DNA of 64,000 nt from Jannaschia sp. W003 (GTDB lineage Bacteria > Pseudomonadota > Alphaproteobacteria > Rhodobacterales > Rhodobacteraceae), in contig NZ_CP083539.1 in the NCBI RefSeq assembly GCF_025144335.1, forward strand, positions 2,605,501-2,669,500, read 5' to 3'. Under the pieces are notes generated by a model. It had not been told where the DNA came from. It made no database searches and saw only the letters and a program-made list of their open reading frames with translations. Shown here piece by piece: positions 15,989 through 27,166 of this stretch. Position numbers and translations under genes: made by a program. Position 1 is the stretch's first letter, and every line of letters starts with the position of its first letter.

Positions 15989-17020
15989 ATGGACGCCTTC
16001 CTCCTCCAGATCCTGAACGGCCTCGACAAGGGCTCGGCCTACGCGCTGATCGCCCTCGGCCTGACCCTCATCTTCGGCACGCTCGGCGTCGTGAACTTCG
16101 CCCACGGTGCGCTGTTCATGATCGGCGCCTTCATCGCCGTCACGCTCTCGCGCGTGCTCTCGCTCAGCCACCAGGTGGTCGACGAGACGCGCACCGACTT
16201 CCTCGGAAACCCGATGAAGGTCGACGTGCCCTACGCCTACGACATCTTCGGCGAGCGCCTTGGCGATTCGATCATCGAGTGGGCGGTGCCCCTCGCGATC
16301 CTGGTCGCGATCCCGATCATGATCCTGGTCGGCTTCGTGATGGAGCGCGGCCTCATCAAGCACTTCTACAAGCGCCCCCACGCCGACCAGATCCTCGTCA
16401 CCTTCGGCCTCGCCATCGTGATCCAGGAGATCGTGAAGTACTTCTTCGGCGCCAACCCGATCCCGACGCCCGCGCCCGACGCGCTGCGCGGGGCCTTCGA
16501 CTTCGGCGCGGTGATGGGCTTCGAGCCGAACACGATCATCTACCCGATCTGGCGGCTGGTGTACTTCTTCTTCTCGGCCATCATCATCGCCGCGGTGTTC
16601 GCCTTCCTGCAGTTCACCACCTTCGGCATGGTGGTGCGCGCCGGCATGGCCGACCGCGAGACCGTGGGCCTCCTGGGCATCGACATCGACCGGCGCTTCA
16701 CCATCATGTTCGGCATCGCCGCCGCGGTCGCGGGCCTGGCGGGCGTGATGTACACCCCGATCAACCCGCCCAACTACCACATGGGCATGGACTTCCTGGT
16801 GCTTAGCTTCGTGGTCGTCGTCGTCGGCGGCATGGGCTCGCTGCCCGGCGCCGTGCTGGCGGGCTTCCTCCTGGGCATCCTCGAGAGCTTCGCATCCACG
16901 ACCTGGGCCACGACCGCCGTTCCCGGCATCAACCAGGTCATCATCTACCTCGTCGCCATCGTGGTGCTGCTGACCCGTCCCCGGGGCCTCATGGGCCGCA
17001 AGGGCGTGATGGAGGATTAA
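15989..17020 (+). CDS. Branched-chain-type ABC transporter permease (LivH family)
   Basis: A 343-residue inner-membrane permease with about eight helices. Family blocks are LNGLDKGSAYALIALGLTL at the N-terminus, GVVNFAHGALFMIGAF, and the C-terminal VVVVGGMGSLPGAVLAGF cytoplasmic coupling loop. A roughly 40-residue polar insertion after the third helix (about 55-92) enlarges a periplasmic loop compared with standard LivH. Its stop TAA is followed directly by the ATG of the second permease at 17021, so the two are coupled. Confidence 0.92.
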   Translation: MDAFLLQILNGLDKGSAYALIALGLTLIFGTLGVVNFAHGALFMIGAFIAVTLSRVLSLSHQVVDETRTDFLGNPMKVDVPYAYDIFGERLGDSIIEWAVPLAILVAIPIMILVGFVMERGLIKHFYKRPHADQILVTFGLAIVIQEIVKYFFGANPIPTPAPDALRGAFDFGAVMGFEPNTIIYPIWRLVYFFFSAIIIAAVFAFLQFTTFGMVVRAGMADRETVGLLGIDIDRRFTIMFGIAAAVAGLAGVMYTPINPPNYHMGMDFLVLSFVVVVVGGMGSLPGAVLAGFLLGILESFASTTWATTAVPGINQVIIYLVAIVVLLTRPRGLMGRKGVMED

Positions 17021-18307
17021 ATGACAGACCAGACCACCCACGCCCCCGCCGTCGCCCCCGCGCCCTCGCGCCCGGCCCGCGACGGCCTGATCCTCGGGCT
17101 CGCCAAGCGGGACTTCGGCCTCCTGGTCGTCGTCGCCATCCTGACCATGCTGGCGCCGTTCCTGCTCAACCCCTTCCCGGCGGACAGCTCGCTGGCGCAG
17201 TTCAACGCCGGCTACCCGGACCTGATGCAGCGCTTCGTGATCTTCGGGATCTTCGCGATCGGCTTCAACATCCTGTTCGGCCTGACCGGCTACCTGAGCT
17301 TCGGCCACGCCGCCTTCCTCGGCGTCGGCTCCTACAGCACCGTGTGGATGTTCAAGCTGCTGGGCTACAACGTGCTGCCCGGCATCGCGCTCGCGGTCGT
17401 CGTCTCGGGCCTCTTCGCGCTCTTGATCGGCTACGTGAGCCTGCGCCGCTCGGGCATCTACTTCTCGATCCTCACCCTCGCCTTCGCGCAGATGAGCTTC
17501 GCGCTGGCCTACTCGGTGCTCTCGAACCCCTCGTTCAACCTCACCAACGGCGAGACCGGCCTGCAGGTCTACCGCTCCGACCCGCAGATCTTCCACGACG
17601 CCGCCACCACGCCCAGCGTGCCGCACATCTTCGGCCTCGCCATGCGCGAGACCGAGACCCTGCGGCTCGGCGCCTGGAGCTTCGACTTCAACGCGGGCTA
17701 CTACCTCTGCGCGGTGATCATGATGGCGTGCTTCTACCTCGCCATCCGCCTGTTCCGCTCGCCCTTCGGCCTGATGCTGCGGGCCGTGAAGTCGAACCAG
17801 CAGCGCCTGAACTACACCGGCCTGAACCCCAAGCCCTACATGCTCGCCTGCTTCGTGATCTCGGGCATGTACGCGGGCCTCGCCGGCGGCCTCCTGTCGG
17901 CGATGGATCCCCTCGCGGGCGCCGAGCGGATGCAGTGGACCGCCTCCGGCGAGGTGGTGCTGATGACCATCCTCGGCGGCGCCGGCACCCTGATCGGCCC
18001 GGTGCTCGGCGCGGGCTTCATCAAGTACTTCGAGAACATCTTCTCGAAGATCAACGACGGCGTGCTGCACCAGTGGTTCGCCTTCATGCCCGAGGGCATG
18101 GAGGACGCCATGGTGGCCATCGTCCACCCCTTCGTGGGCAAGGGCTGGCACCTCACCCTCGGCCTGCTCTTTATGCTGGTCGTCATCTTCCTGCCCGGCG
18201 GCCTCATCCAGGGCGGGAGCAAGATCGCCACCGTGTTCCGGCGCGACCGCAAGGCCGGCGACGTCGAGCACACGGCGGCCGTGAAGCGCGCCCAGGCGGA
18301 GGAATAA
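17021..18307 (+). CDS. Branched-chain-type ABC transporter permease (LivM family)
   Basis: The 428-residue second permease. A Pro/Ala-rich N-terminal tail of about 30 residues is followed by about nine helices. [17 protein letters not shown] [15 protein letters not shown] (near 90-104) and the coupling loop [17 protein letters not shown] are diagnostic. A long segment around 170-215 between helices, and a charged C-terminal tail ([20 protein letters not shown]), exceed the usual LivM length. Starts with no gap after the LivH gene; the ATPase gene follows after three bases. Confidence 0.92.
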   Translation: MTDQTTHAPAVAPAPSRPARDGLILGLAKRDFGLLVVVAILTMLAPFLLNPFPADSSLAQFNAGYPDLMQRFVIFGIFAIGFNILFGLTGYLSFGHAAFLGVGSYSTVWMFKLLGYNVLPGIALAVVVSGLFALLIGYVSLRRSGIYFSILTLAFAQMSFALAYSVLSNPSFNLTNGETGLQVYRSDPQIFHDAATTPSVPHIFGLAMRETETLRLGAWSFDFNAGYYLCAVIMMACFYLAIRLFRSPFGLMLRAVKSNQQRLNYTGLNPKPYMLACFVISGMYAGLAGGLLSAMDPLAGAERMQWTASGEVVLMTILGGAGTLIGPVLGAGFIKYFENIFSKINDGVLHQWFAFMPEGMEDAMVAIVHPFVGKGWHLTLGLLFMLVVIFLPGGLIQGGSKIATVFRRDRKAGDVEHTAAVKRAQAEE

Positions 18308-18310
18308 GCC

Positions 18311-19072
18311 ATGAGCACCCTCGAAGTCCGCGACGTCTCCAAGACCTTCGGCGGCCTCAAGGCCCTGTCGGACGTCAACCTCACGGTGCAGGAGCGAACG
18401 GTCCACGCGATCATCGGCCCCAACGGCGCCGGCAAGTCGACCCTGCTCAACTGCCTCGTGGGCAAGCTCATCCCCGACACCGGCTCGGTCTCCTTCGAGG
18501 GGCAGTCGGTGCTGGGTCGCAAGCCCCACGAGATCAACCAGATGGGCATCTCCCGGGTGTTCCAGACGCCCGAGATCTTCGGCGACCTCTCGGTCATGGA
18601 GAACATGATGATCCCCTGCTTCGCCGCGCGCGACGGGGCGTTCTCGCTCAACGCCTACGGGCGCATGTTCTCGGACCGCGAGATCGTCGGGAAGGCCGAG
18701 CACATGCTCGAGGACATGCGCATGATCGACAAGCGCGACATGCACGCCGCTGCCATGAGCCGCGGCGACAAGCGCCGCCTCGAGATCGGCATGTGCCTCG
18801 CCCAGGAGCCGCGCCTGCTGCTCCTTGACGAGCCCACCGCCGGCATGGCCCGCGCCGACACCAACAACACGATCGACCTGCTGCGGCAGATCGTGTCCGA
18901 GCGGCCCATCACCGTGGCGATCATCGAGCACGACATGCACGTCGTGTTCTCGCTCGCCGACCGCATCACCGTGCTCGCCCAGGGCACCCCCCTGGTCGAG
19001 GACACCCCCGAGAACATCAAGGGCCACCCCAAGGTGCGCGAAGCGTATCTCGGCGAGCAGAGCGGACACTGA
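18311..19072 (+). CDS. ABC transporter ATP-binding protein (LivG family) with unusual signature motif
   Basis: A 253-residue ATPase: Walker [10 protein letters not shown] (about 37-45), Q-loop in [10 protein letters not shown], Walker [12 protein letters not shown] and switch His in IIEHDMHVV. The signature position reads [12 protein letters not shown] rather than LSxGxQ, keeping the central Gly but changing Gln to Lys. The C-terminal [16 protein letters not shown] extension is typical for LivG. It pairs with the LivF-type ATPase that starts two bases after its stop. Confidence 0.92.
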   Translation: MSTLEVRDVSKTFGGLKALSDVNLTVQERTVHAIIGPNGAGKSTLLNCLVGKLIPDTGSVSFEGQSVLGRKPHEINQMGISRVFQTPEIFGDLSVMENMMIPCFAARDGAFSLNAYGRMFSDREIVGKAEHMLEDMRMIDKRDMHAAAMSRGDKRRLEIGMCLAQEPRLLLLDEPTAGMARADTNNTIDLLRQIVSERPITVAIIEHDMHVVFSLADRITVLAQGTPLVEDTPENIKGHPKVREAYLGEQSGH

Positions 19073-19074
19073 GC

Positions 19075-19830
19075 ATGACCATCAAGCCCGACTTCACCGC
19101 CGAGGCCGCCGCCACGCGCCCCGGCCACGCCTACTTCTCGGTGCACGACATCCACGCCTACTACGGCGAGAGCTACATCGTGCAGGGCGTCTCCTTCGAC
19201 GTCCGCGAGGGCGAGATCCTCGCCCTCCTCGGCCGCAACGGCGCCGGCAAGACCTCCACCTTGCGCACCTGCGCCCGCGTCGGCACGCCCGAGCTCCAGC
19301 GCGGCGAGATCTGGCTCGACCACCAGCCGCTGCACACCATGAAGGCCCACGAGGCCTCCGCCGCCGGCCTCGGCCTCGTCCCCGAGGACCGGCGCATCAT
19401 CCCCGGCCTGACGGTCGAGGAGAACCTCAAGCTCGCGCAGATCGCGCCCCCCATCGGCTGGGGCCTCGACCGCCTCTACGACCTGTTCCCGCGCCTCGGC
19501 GAGCGCCGCAAGCAGGAGGGCGTGACCCTCTCGGGCGGCGAGCAGCAGATGCTCGCCATCGCCCGCGCGCTCGCCCGCGACATCAAGGTGCTGCTGCTCG
19601 ACGAGCCCTACGAGGGCCTCGCCCCCGTGATCGTCGACAAGATCGAGGAGGCCCTGCTCGAGATCAAGGCGTCGGGCATCACCACCGTGCTGGTGGAGCA
19701 GAACGCCGTGCGCGCGCTGAAGTTGTCGGACCGCGCCGTGATCCTCGACACCGGGGGCGTGGTCTTCGACGGCACCGCCGCCGAGGTGCTGGGCAACGCC
19801 GAGCTGCGCGCCGAGTACCTCGCCATCTGA
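19075..19830 (+). CDS. ABC transporter ATP-binding protein (LivF family)
   Basis: A 251-residue ATPase, second of the importer's pair: [17 protein letters not shown], Walker [10 protein letters not shown] (about 56-64), standard signature [12 protein letters not shown], Walker [14 protein letters not shown] and [19 protein letters not shown]. The first 20 residues precede the usual LivF start and include the sequence up to HDIHAYYG. Ends 95 bases before acs; that gap has no obvious terminator, so acs may be on the same transcript. Confidence 0.93.
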   Translation: MTIKPDFTAEAAATRPGHAYFSVHDIHAYYGESYIVQGVSFDVREGEILALLGRNGAGKTSTLRTCARVGTPELQRGEIWLDHQPLHTMKAHEASAAGLGLVPEDRRIIPGLTVEENLKLAQIAPPIGWGLDRLYDLFPRLGERRKQEGVTLSGGEQQMLAIARALARDIKVLLLDEPYEGLAPVIVDKIEEALLEIKASGITTVLVEQNAVRALKLSDRAVILDTGGVVFDGTAAEVLGNAELRAEYLAI

Positions 19831-19925
19831 GCCGCGCCGGGCGGCATTGGCCGCCCGCGCGACGCGATCAAGCAACGGGCCCCCGCGCGCCGCGCCGCGC
19901 CGCCGCGGCCCGAACGGAGAGACCC

Positions 19926-21884
<1,959 letters not shown>

Positions 21885-21909
21885 GAAACGCCCCGCGGGG
21901 TTAACGTCC

Positions 21910-21936
21910 GGGGGCCGCGCATCGCGCGGCCCCCTT
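21910..21936 (+). terminator. Rho-independent-type hairpin after acs
   Basis: Perfect 11-base stem GGGGGCCGCGC / GCGCGGCCCCC with loop ATC, followed by only TT, 25 bases past the acs stop. It separates acs from the downstream genes. The stem has the same two arms as the hairpin at 15936-15959. Confidence 0.8.
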
Positions 21937-22087
21937 GGCGTTTCGGCACCCCGTGCCGCGCGGGCGTTCACCAAGGCGCACGGAATCATCTCGCGGCGGC
22001 GGCGCCCGCGGCGGCAGGATGGACCACGGAGCCGGCCCTGCGACGTGCCGCGGGGGTGTCGCTCCGGAGCGGAAAAGGACCATCGCC

Positions 22088-22618
22088 ATGTCATTCGTCG
22101 CCACGGTGACCGGTTTCCCCGGTCAGCAGCAGCTCACCCCCCCGCCGGCTCCCGTCGCGCCAGTCTCCACCGACGCCCCGGGCATCGCGCCCGTCGTCGC
22201 CGCCGCCGCGCCCTTCGGCGCCGGCGCGGACGGCACCGACATGGGCGGCGGCGGCTCGGACGGCGACGCCCCGCGCGACGAGGCACGCACCGCTGCGTCC
22301 GCACGGCCCGCCACCCCCGAGAACGCACCGCCCACCCCCTACATCGCGCTGCCGGGCGTAGACGCCGAGACCGTGGCCGAGGCCATGTCCGCGGCCGAGG
22401 CCAAGGCCCGCCGCGAGGAGGGCACCGCCGCCGCGCCGCGCGAGGATCCGGCCCGCGAGCGCGTCTCCGAGGAGACCGCCGCGGAGCGCGAGGGCAACGC
22501 CGCGCGCATGGCCGCCATCGTGCCCGCCCCCGAGAACGCGCCCTCGATCGCCGGCGACGCCGCCCGCGTGCGGGCCGCCGGAACGGAGGCCCGGCCGGAC
22601 TACGACAGCCGCGCCTGA
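22088..22618 (+). CDS. Hypothetical Ala/Pro/Glu-rich protein
   Basis: A 176-residue low-complexity protein, starting at ATG 22088 with an AAAAGGA upstream. It opens MSFVATVTGFPGQQQLTPP, then Pro/Ala- and Gly/Asp-rich segments, a short region PYIALPGVDAETVAEAMSAAEAKARREE that could be helical, and a Glu/Ala/Arg-rich C-terminus. No signal peptide or membrane helix. Codon use matches its neighbours. I do not recognise it; intrinsic disorder is likely. It sits between the acs terminator and accB. Confidence 0.55.
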   Translation: MSFVATVTGFPGQQQLTPPPAPVAPVSTDAPGIAPVVAAAAPFGAGADGTDMGGGGSDGDAPRDEARTAASARPATPENAPPTPYIALPGVDAETVAEAMSAAEAKARREEGTAAAPREDPARERVSEETAAEREGNAARMAAIVPAPENAPSIAGDAARVRAAGTEARPDYDSRA

Positions 22619-22702
22619 AGGCACCCTCGCCCGCCCGCGTCCCGCTTCACTTGGCCCGGCCCATGCGATAGGTGCCGGAAAAGCCAACGAGCGAGGACGC
22701 GC

Positions 22703-23188
22703 ATGAGCCAGAGCCACGAATCCGACGTCGCCTTCATCAAGGCCCTGGCCGAACTCCTGCGCGACAACGACCTCACCGAGCTGGAGGTCATGCGCGAGTA
22801 TGGCGAGGACGACAGCCTGAACGTCCGCGTCTCGCGCCAGACCGTGGCCGCCCCCGCGCCCGCCGCCGCGCCGCCCGCCGCTCCCGCGGTGCCCCAGGCC
22901 GCCGCGCCCGCCCCTGCGGCCGCCCCCGCCGCGCCCGAGGACCCCGCCCAGGACCCCGGCGCCGTGACCTCGCCCATGGTCGGCACCGTGTACCTGTCGT
23001 CCGAGCCCGGCGCCGATCCCTTCGTGCAGGTCGGTGACAAGGTCTCCGAGGGCCAGACGATCCTGATCGTCGAGGCCATGAAGACCATGAACCAGATCCC
23101 CGCCCCCCGCGCGGGCACCGTGAAGCGGGTCCTGGTCGAGGACGGCGCGCCGGTCGAGTTCGGCGCCCCCCTCGTCATCCTCGCCTGA
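22703..23188 (+). CDS. accB: Acetyl-CoA carboxylase biotin carboxyl carrier protein
   Basis: A 161-residue carrier for the biotin cofactor of acetyl-CoA carboxylase (first step of fatty acid synthesis). A helical N-terminal region with [12 protein letters not shown], an Ala/Pro linker (about 49-85), and the biotinyl domain with EAMKTMNQI, Lys127 being the biotinylation site. The conserved thumb segment [14 protein letters not shown] is present. It starts at ATG 22703 and precedes accC by 11 bases, the usual accBC pairing. Confidence 0.96.
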   Translation: MSQSHESDVAFIKALAELLRDNDLTELEVMREYGEDDSLNVRVSRQTVAAPAPAAAPPAAPAVPQAAAPAPAAAPAAPEDPAQDPGAVTSPMVGTVYLSSEPGADPFVQVGDKVSEGQTILIVEAMKTMNQIPAPRAGTVKRVLVEDGAPVEFGAPLVILA

Positions 23189-23199
23189 GGGGCATTCCG

Positions 23200-24543
23200 A
23201 TGTTCAACAAGATCCTGATCGCGAACCGGGGCGAGATCGCGCTCCGGGTCGTGCGCGCCGCGCGCGAGATGGGCGTCGCCACCGTGGCCGTCCACTCCAC
23301 CGCCGACGCCGACGCCATGCACGTGCGCATGGCCGACGAGTCCATCTGCATCGGCCCGCCCTCCTCGGCCCAGAGCTACCTCAGCTTCCCCGCCATCATC
23401 TCCGCCTGCGAGATTTCGGGCGCCGAGGCGATCCACCCCGGCTACGGCTTCCTCTCCGAGAACGCCGCCTTCGTGCAGGTTGTCGAGGATCACGGCCTCA
23501 CCTTCATCGGCCCCACCGCGGAGCATATCCGCATCATGGGCGACAAGATCACCGCCAAGGAAACGATGAAGAAGCTGGGCGTGCCCGTGGTCCCCGGCTC
23601 CGACGGCGGCGTGCCCGACCTGGCCGCGGCCCGCGCCGTGGCCGACGACATGGGCTATCCGGTGATCGTCAAGGCCACCGCCGGCGGCGGCGGGCGCGGC
23701 ATGAAGCTCGCCAAGACCGCGGCCGACCTGGAGACCGCCTTCCGCACCGCCCGCTCCGAGGCCAAGGGCGCCTTCGGCAACGACGAGGTCTACATCGAGA
23801 AGTACCTCGGCCGCCCCCGCCACATCGAGGTGCAGGTCTTCGGCGACGGCCGGGGCCGCGCCGTCCACCTCGGCGAGCGCGACTGCTCGCTCCAGCGCCG
23901 CCACCAGAAGGTGCTCGAGGAGGCACCCGGCCCCACCATCACCCCCGAGATGCGCGCCGAGATCGGCCGCACCTGCGCCGAGGCCGTGGCCCGCATCGGC
24001 TACTCCGGCGCCGGAACCATCGAGTTCTTGTGGGAGGACGGCGAGTTCTACTTCATCGAGATGAACACCCGCCTCCAGGTCGAGCACCCCGTGACCGAGG
24101 CGATCTTCGGCGTCGACCTCGTGCGCGAGCAGATCCGCGTCGCCGCCGGCGAGGAGATGTCGTTCCGCCAGGAGGATCTGCAGGTTCTCGGCCACGCCAT
24201 CGAGGTGCGCATCAACGCCGAGAAGCTGCCCAGCTTCTCGCCCTCGCCCGGGCGCATCACCCAGTACCACGCCCCCGGCGGCCTCGGCGTGCGGATGGAT
24301 TCGGCGCTCTACGACGGCTACCGCATCCCGCCCTACTACGACTCGCTGATCGGCAAGCTGATCGTGCAGGGCCGCGACCGCCCCGAAGCGCTCGCCCGCC
24401 TGCGCCGCTCGCTGGGCGAACTGATCGTCGACGGCATCGACACCACGATCCCCCTGTTCCGCGCCCTGATGGAGGAGCCCGACATCCAGCGCGGCGACTA
24501 CACCATCCACTGGCTCGAGAAGTGGCTGGAGACCAACCTGTGA
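23200..24543 (+). CDS. accC: Acetyl-CoA carboxylase biotin carboxylase subunit
   Basis: A 447-residue ATP-grasp enzyme that carboxylates biotin on AccB. It has [14 protein letters not shown] at the N-terminus, the ATP-binding glycine loop [26 protein letters not shown], the catalytic [16 protein letters not shown] and the C-terminal DSLIGKLIV region. Length matches the family. The stop overlaps the start of the small lipoprotein gene at 24540. Confidence 0.97.
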   Translation: MFNKILIANRGEIALRVVRAAREMGVATVAVHSTADADAMHVRMADESICIGPPSSAQSYLSFPAIISACEISGAEAIHPGYGFLSENAAFVQVVEDHGLTFIGPTAEHIRIMGDKITAKETMKKLGVPVVPGSDGGVPDLAAARAVADDMGYPVIVKATAGGGGRGMKLAKTAADLETAFRTARSEAKGAFGNDEVYIEKYLGRPRHIEVQVFGDGRGRAVHLGERDCSLQRRHQKVLEEAPGPTITPEMRAEIGRTCAEAVARIGYSGAGTIEFLWEDGEFYFIEMNTRLQVEHPVTEAIFGVDLVREQIRVAAGEEMSFRQEDLQVLGHAIEVRINAEKLPSFSPSPGRITQYHAPGGLGVRMDSALYDGYRIPPYYDSLIGKLIVQGRDRPEALARLRRSLGELIVDGIDTTIPLFRALMEEPDIQRGDYTIHWLEKWLETNL

Positions 24544-24935
24544 TCCGCGTCCTCGTTCTCCCCCTCGCGCTCGCCGCCTGCGTGGCCGCGCCGCCGCCCG
24601 AGCGCAGCGGCCCCACCGCCGGCGAGGCGCTCGGCGTGCCGCGCGGCGCCGTGCTCTTCGAGAACGAGCGCGACGCGGCGACCTTCGACGCGCAGGTGGA
24701 CCGCTTCGCCCGCCTCGACTGCCGCTCGCTCGCCGCCAGCGTCGCGGCGATCCGGGCCCAGACCCCGCGCCGCACCACGGGGGGCCGCATCGCCACCGCC
24801 GGCGCCACCCTCGTGCCCGGCGTCGGCGGCAGCCTCGCGCGCATCCTCGGGGGCGAGCTCGCCGCCGCCTCCGCCGTGGAAGGCAACGTGCAGCTCGCCG
24901 CCGCCGAGGCCGTCCGCGCCGCCAAGAACTGCTGA
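24540..24935 (+). CDS. Small predicted lipoprotein
   Basis: A 131-residue product starting at GTG 24540, which overlaps the accC stop (GTGA). The first 14 residues form a short signal with lipobox LAAC (Cys14). The rest has [13 protein letters not shown], then a glycine-rich hydrophobic segment ([20 protein letters not shown], about 85-104) that could insert in a membrane, and a terminal Cys in AAKNC. Two further cysteines could form a disulfide. Unknown function; the co-translation with accC is positional only. Confidence 0.7.
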   Translation: MIRVLVLPLALAACVAAPPPERSGPTAGEALGVPRGAVLFENERDAATFDAQVDRFARLDCRSLAASVAAIRAQTPRRTTGGRIATAGATLVPGVGGSLARILGGELAAASAVEGNVQLAAAEAVRAAKNC

Positions 24936-24976
24936 CGGGCTTCCACGGCCCGGCCCCGCTCCCTAGGTATGGCCCC

Positions 24977-25624
24977 ATGCCGCGCGACACGCCCGAGATC
25001 ACGGCCGAGCTGCTCCTGATGGCCTACGCCTCGGGGGTCTTCCCGATGGCCGAGACCCAGGACGACCCGGAGGTGTTCTGGGTCGACCCGCGCCACCGCG
25101 GCGTGCTCCCCCTGGACGGCTTCCGCCTGTCGCGCAGCCTGGAGCGCACGATCCGCCGGGGCCGCTTTGACGTCACGCTCGACGAATCCTTCGACGCCGT
25201 GCTCGACGGCTGCGCCGACCGCGCCGAGACCTGGATCAACCCCACCATCGCCCGGCTCTACCGGCAGCTCCACGCCCGCGGCCTCGCCCACTCCGTCGAG
25301 GTGCGCGAGGGCGGCGCCCTGGTGGGCGGCGTCTACGGCGTGACGATGGGCCGGGCTTTCTTCGGCGAGTCGATGTTCAGCCGCGCCCGCGACGCCTCGA
25401 AGGTGGCGCTGGCCTACGCGGTGGCGATGCTGCGCCGCGACGGCTTCGCGCTGTTCGACACCCAGTTCCTGACCGACCACCTCGCCTCGCTCGGCGGCGT
25501 GGAGATCGCGCGGGCCGAGTATCACCGCCGCCTGCGCGCCGCCCTCGACGGCCCGTCCGCGCGGCTCGGCCCCGTGCCGCACGCGGACGAGGTGCGCGCC
25601 CTGCGCGGCGGCGCGGCGGACTAG
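24977..25624 (+). CDS. aat: Leucyl/phenylalanyl-tRNA-protein transferase
   Basis: A 215-residue enzyme that adds Leu or Phe to proteins with N-terminal Arg or Lys, marking them for ClpS/ClpAP degradation. Diagnostic segments: LLMAYASGVFPMAE, FWVDPRHRGVLPL, TWINPTIARLYRQLH, GGVYGVTMGRAFFGESMFS and LFDTQFLTDHLASLGG. ATG 24977 lies 41 bases after the lipoprotein gene. Its stop sits one base from the convergent DUF2155 stop. Confidence 0.96.
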   Translation: MPRDTPEITAELLLMAYASGVFPMAETQDDPEVFWVDPRHRGVLPLDGFRLSRSLERTIRRGRFDVTLDESFDAVLDGCADRAETWINPTIARLYRQLHARGLAHSVEVREGGALVGGVYGVTMGRAFFGESMFSRARDASKVALAYAVAMLRRDGFALFDTQFLTDHLASLGGVEIARAEYHRRLRAALDGPSARLGPVPHADEVRALRGGAAD

Positions 25625-25625
25625 C

Positions 25626-26009
25626 TCAGGGCTGCAGGCAGCTCAGGACCCACACGTCGTAGCGCCGGTGGTCGAGCGCGCTGAGCGCCGGGGCCGAGGC
25701 CACCATCCAGCCCGCGAACAGCTCCTCCACGGAGCCCGCGTCCACGACCTGCAGGAGCGCGAAGGCGTCGCCCGAGGGGTTCGAGGACGGATACCGGCAC
25801 TCGTGCAGCGTCACCTGCAGGGGGCCGTAGGCCATGGTCTGGCCTAGCGCCATCTCCACGTCGATCACGTCGCCCGACACCCGGTCGAGCGTGCGCAGCA
25901 CCGCGCCGCGGCCCTGCCCGGTCTGCACCGCCGTGCCCTCCTGGGCGGCGGCGGGCACGGGGCAGGCCAGCGCCGCGACCAGCGCGCCGAGGAGCGCCGC
26001 GCCCCTCAT
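25626..26009 (-). CDS. DUF2155 domain-containing exported protein
   Basis: A 127-residue protein with a signal peptide (cleavage near 22, AAA-QEG). The mature part carries the DUF2155 pattern: GRGAVLRTLDRVSGDVIDVE, LQVTLHECRYP, FALLQVVD, LFAGWMVASAPALSALDH and a terminal VWVLSC. Two cysteines, in HECRYP and LSCLQP, may pair. ATG 26009 overlaps the NDUFA12 stop (ATGA). This pairing with a complex I accessory gene is common in Rhodobacteraceae; the function is unknown. Confidence 0.9.
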   Translation of the reverse strand: MRGAALLGALVAALACPVPAAAQEGTAVQTGQGRGAVLRTLDRVSGDVIDVEMALGQTMAYGPLQVTLHECRYPSSNPSGDAFALLQVVDAGSVEELFAGWMVASAPALSALDHRRYDVWVLSCLQP

Positions 26010-26383
26010 TCCGGGGTCCAGGCCTCGTAGTCCTCCTGCGGGCGCACGTCGGCGCGGCGCAGCGAGCCGGGGCGGTAGAACGCGGCCTCGGTGCCCGTCA
26101 GGTTCTCCTTGTGGGGCTTCTCCCACGACTTGCGGGCGATCGGATCCTCAGTGGGGGGCTTCGGGAAGGTGTGGTGCAGCCAGCCGTACCACTCCGGGCC
26201 GACCCGGGTGCCGTCGTTCTGGCCCTCGTAGATCACCCAGCGGCGCGTGTCGTCGGCGTTGCGGTAGTAGATGTTGCCCGCCTCGTCGCGCCCGACCTCG
26301 TTGCCGAACCGCTTCGTGAAGAGCTGCGTGCCCACGCTCTGGCCGTCCCACCAGGTCACGAGGCGCTTCAACAGGCTGGCCAT
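26006..26383 (-). CDS. NADH:ubiquinone oxidoreductase accessory subunit NDUFA12 family
   Basis: A 125-residue homologue of mitochondrial B17.2/NDUFA12, an accessory subunit of respiratory complex I found in alphaproteobacteria. The family core is visible: GTQLFTKRFGNEVGRDEAGN, IYYRNADDTRRWVIYEG, and PEWYGWLHHTFPKPPTEDP. It begins at ATG 26383 behind GAGGAGACTCCCCC-type purines. Co-translated with the DUF2155 gene. Confidence 0.95.
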   Translation of the reverse strand: MASLLKRLVTWWDGQSVGTQLFTKRFGNEVGRDEAGNIYYRNADDTRRWVIYEGQNDGTRVGPEWYGWLHHTFPKPPTEDPIARKSWEKPHKENLTGTEAAFYRPGSLRRADVRPQEDYEAWTPE

Positions 26384-26530
26384 GGGGGAGTCTCCTCGCA
26401 AGATCGTCCCGGGAATACAGCGCCCGCGCGCAGGATCAAGGCCGCGCGCCGCGCCGGGCGCCGCGCCGCCCGCTCCGATGGTGCGCCAGCGCACGACCCC
26501 CCCTGCATCGCGCTGCGGTGCGGAACCGCA

Positions 26531-26550
26531 ACTGAACCGCTAAGTTCAGT
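26531..26550. promoter_or_regulatory. 7-base inverted repeat upstream of EF-hand gene
   Basis: ACTGAAC and GTTCAGT are perfect inverted arms around CGCTAA, 31 bases before the EF-hand start at 26581. The site is in the 197-base divergent gap, where it could be an operator or an mRNA leader hairpin. The EF-hand start itself has an eight-C run just upstream and only a weak Shine-Dalgarno. Confidence 0.45.
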
Positions 26551-26580
26551 ACCCAGACCTCACCGAAAGCTCCCCCCCCG

Positions 26581-27090
26581 ATGATCCGCCCCCTCCCGCT
26601 CGCCGCCACCGCCCTCCTCGGCCTCGCCGCCGCCGCCGCCGCCTTCGAGACGCCCGCCCCTTCCGCGTCCGTGTACGACCACGACGCCGCCCGTGCCTAC
26701 GAGGCCGAGATGGCGATGCAGATCGACGCCGACGGCTCGGGCACCATCGACGCCGGCGAGCTGGGCGCGTTCGGCGCGGCCCTCTTCCGCTCCATGAACG
26801 AGAGCGGCACGCCCAGCCGCGCGGACGCCACCGGCTGGACCGGCGGCCTGCACGACATCGCCGTCTTCCAGGGCCGCGAGAGCGCCCACTCCGCCGCCGC
26901 GGGCTTCGTGTTCGACCTGTTCGACACCGACGGCGACGGCACGCTCTCGCTGGGCGAGCAGGCTGCCGGCACCGTGGCCGCCGCCCGCGCCGCCGACCGC
27001 GACGGCGACGGCGTGCTCAGCCGCGCCGAGTTCCGCGAGCGCCACGTCTTCTCGATCGCCGCCCGCGCCGCCGTCCCCTCCTCGCGCTGA
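26581..27090 (+). CDS. Exported EF-hand calcium-binding protein
   Basis: A 169-residue protein with a signal peptide (about 1-21) and three canonical EF-hand loops: 49-60 (DADGSGTIDAGE), 115-126 (DTDGDGTLSLGE) and 139-150 (DRDGDGVLSRAE). All have Asp at positions 1, 3 and Glu at 12, so calcium binding is credible. The second and third loops are close enough to form a pair; the first is isolated. ATG 26581 is preceded by a C-run and lacks a clear ribosome site. No partner gene is evident. Confidence 0.85.
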   Translation: MIRPLPLAATALLGLAAAAAAFETPAPSASVYDHDAARAYEAEMAMQIDADGSGTIDAGELGAFGAALFRSMNESGTPSRADATGWTGGLHDIAVFQGRESAHSAAAGFVFDLFDTDGDGTLSLGEQAAGTVAAARAADRDGDGVLSRAEFRERHVFSIAARAAVPSSR

Positions 27091-27093
27091 GGG

Positions 27094-27109
27094 GGGCCGA
27101 ACGGCCCTT
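27094..27109 (+). terminator. Short hairpin after EF-hand gene
   Basis: GGGCCG / CGGCCC around AA, followed by TT, begins four bases after the EF-hand stop. The stem is short, so termination is only possible. Confidence 0.4.
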
Positions 27110-27166
27110 GCGGGCACCGCGTCGATACGGGACTCTCGGGCGACCATTCCGCCCGAGGACAGCCCC

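Noticed and set aside
15863..19069. A 1068-codon minus frame opposite the ABC importer
   Set aside because: Antisense shadow of the permease and ATPase genes; composition is biased and no motifs are present.
14550..19830. Plain branched-chain amino acid importer
   Set aside because: Family membership alone does not set the substrate, and linkage to acs, the SSF kinase and ScfR points elsewhere; gene symbols livKHMGF were therefore not assigned.
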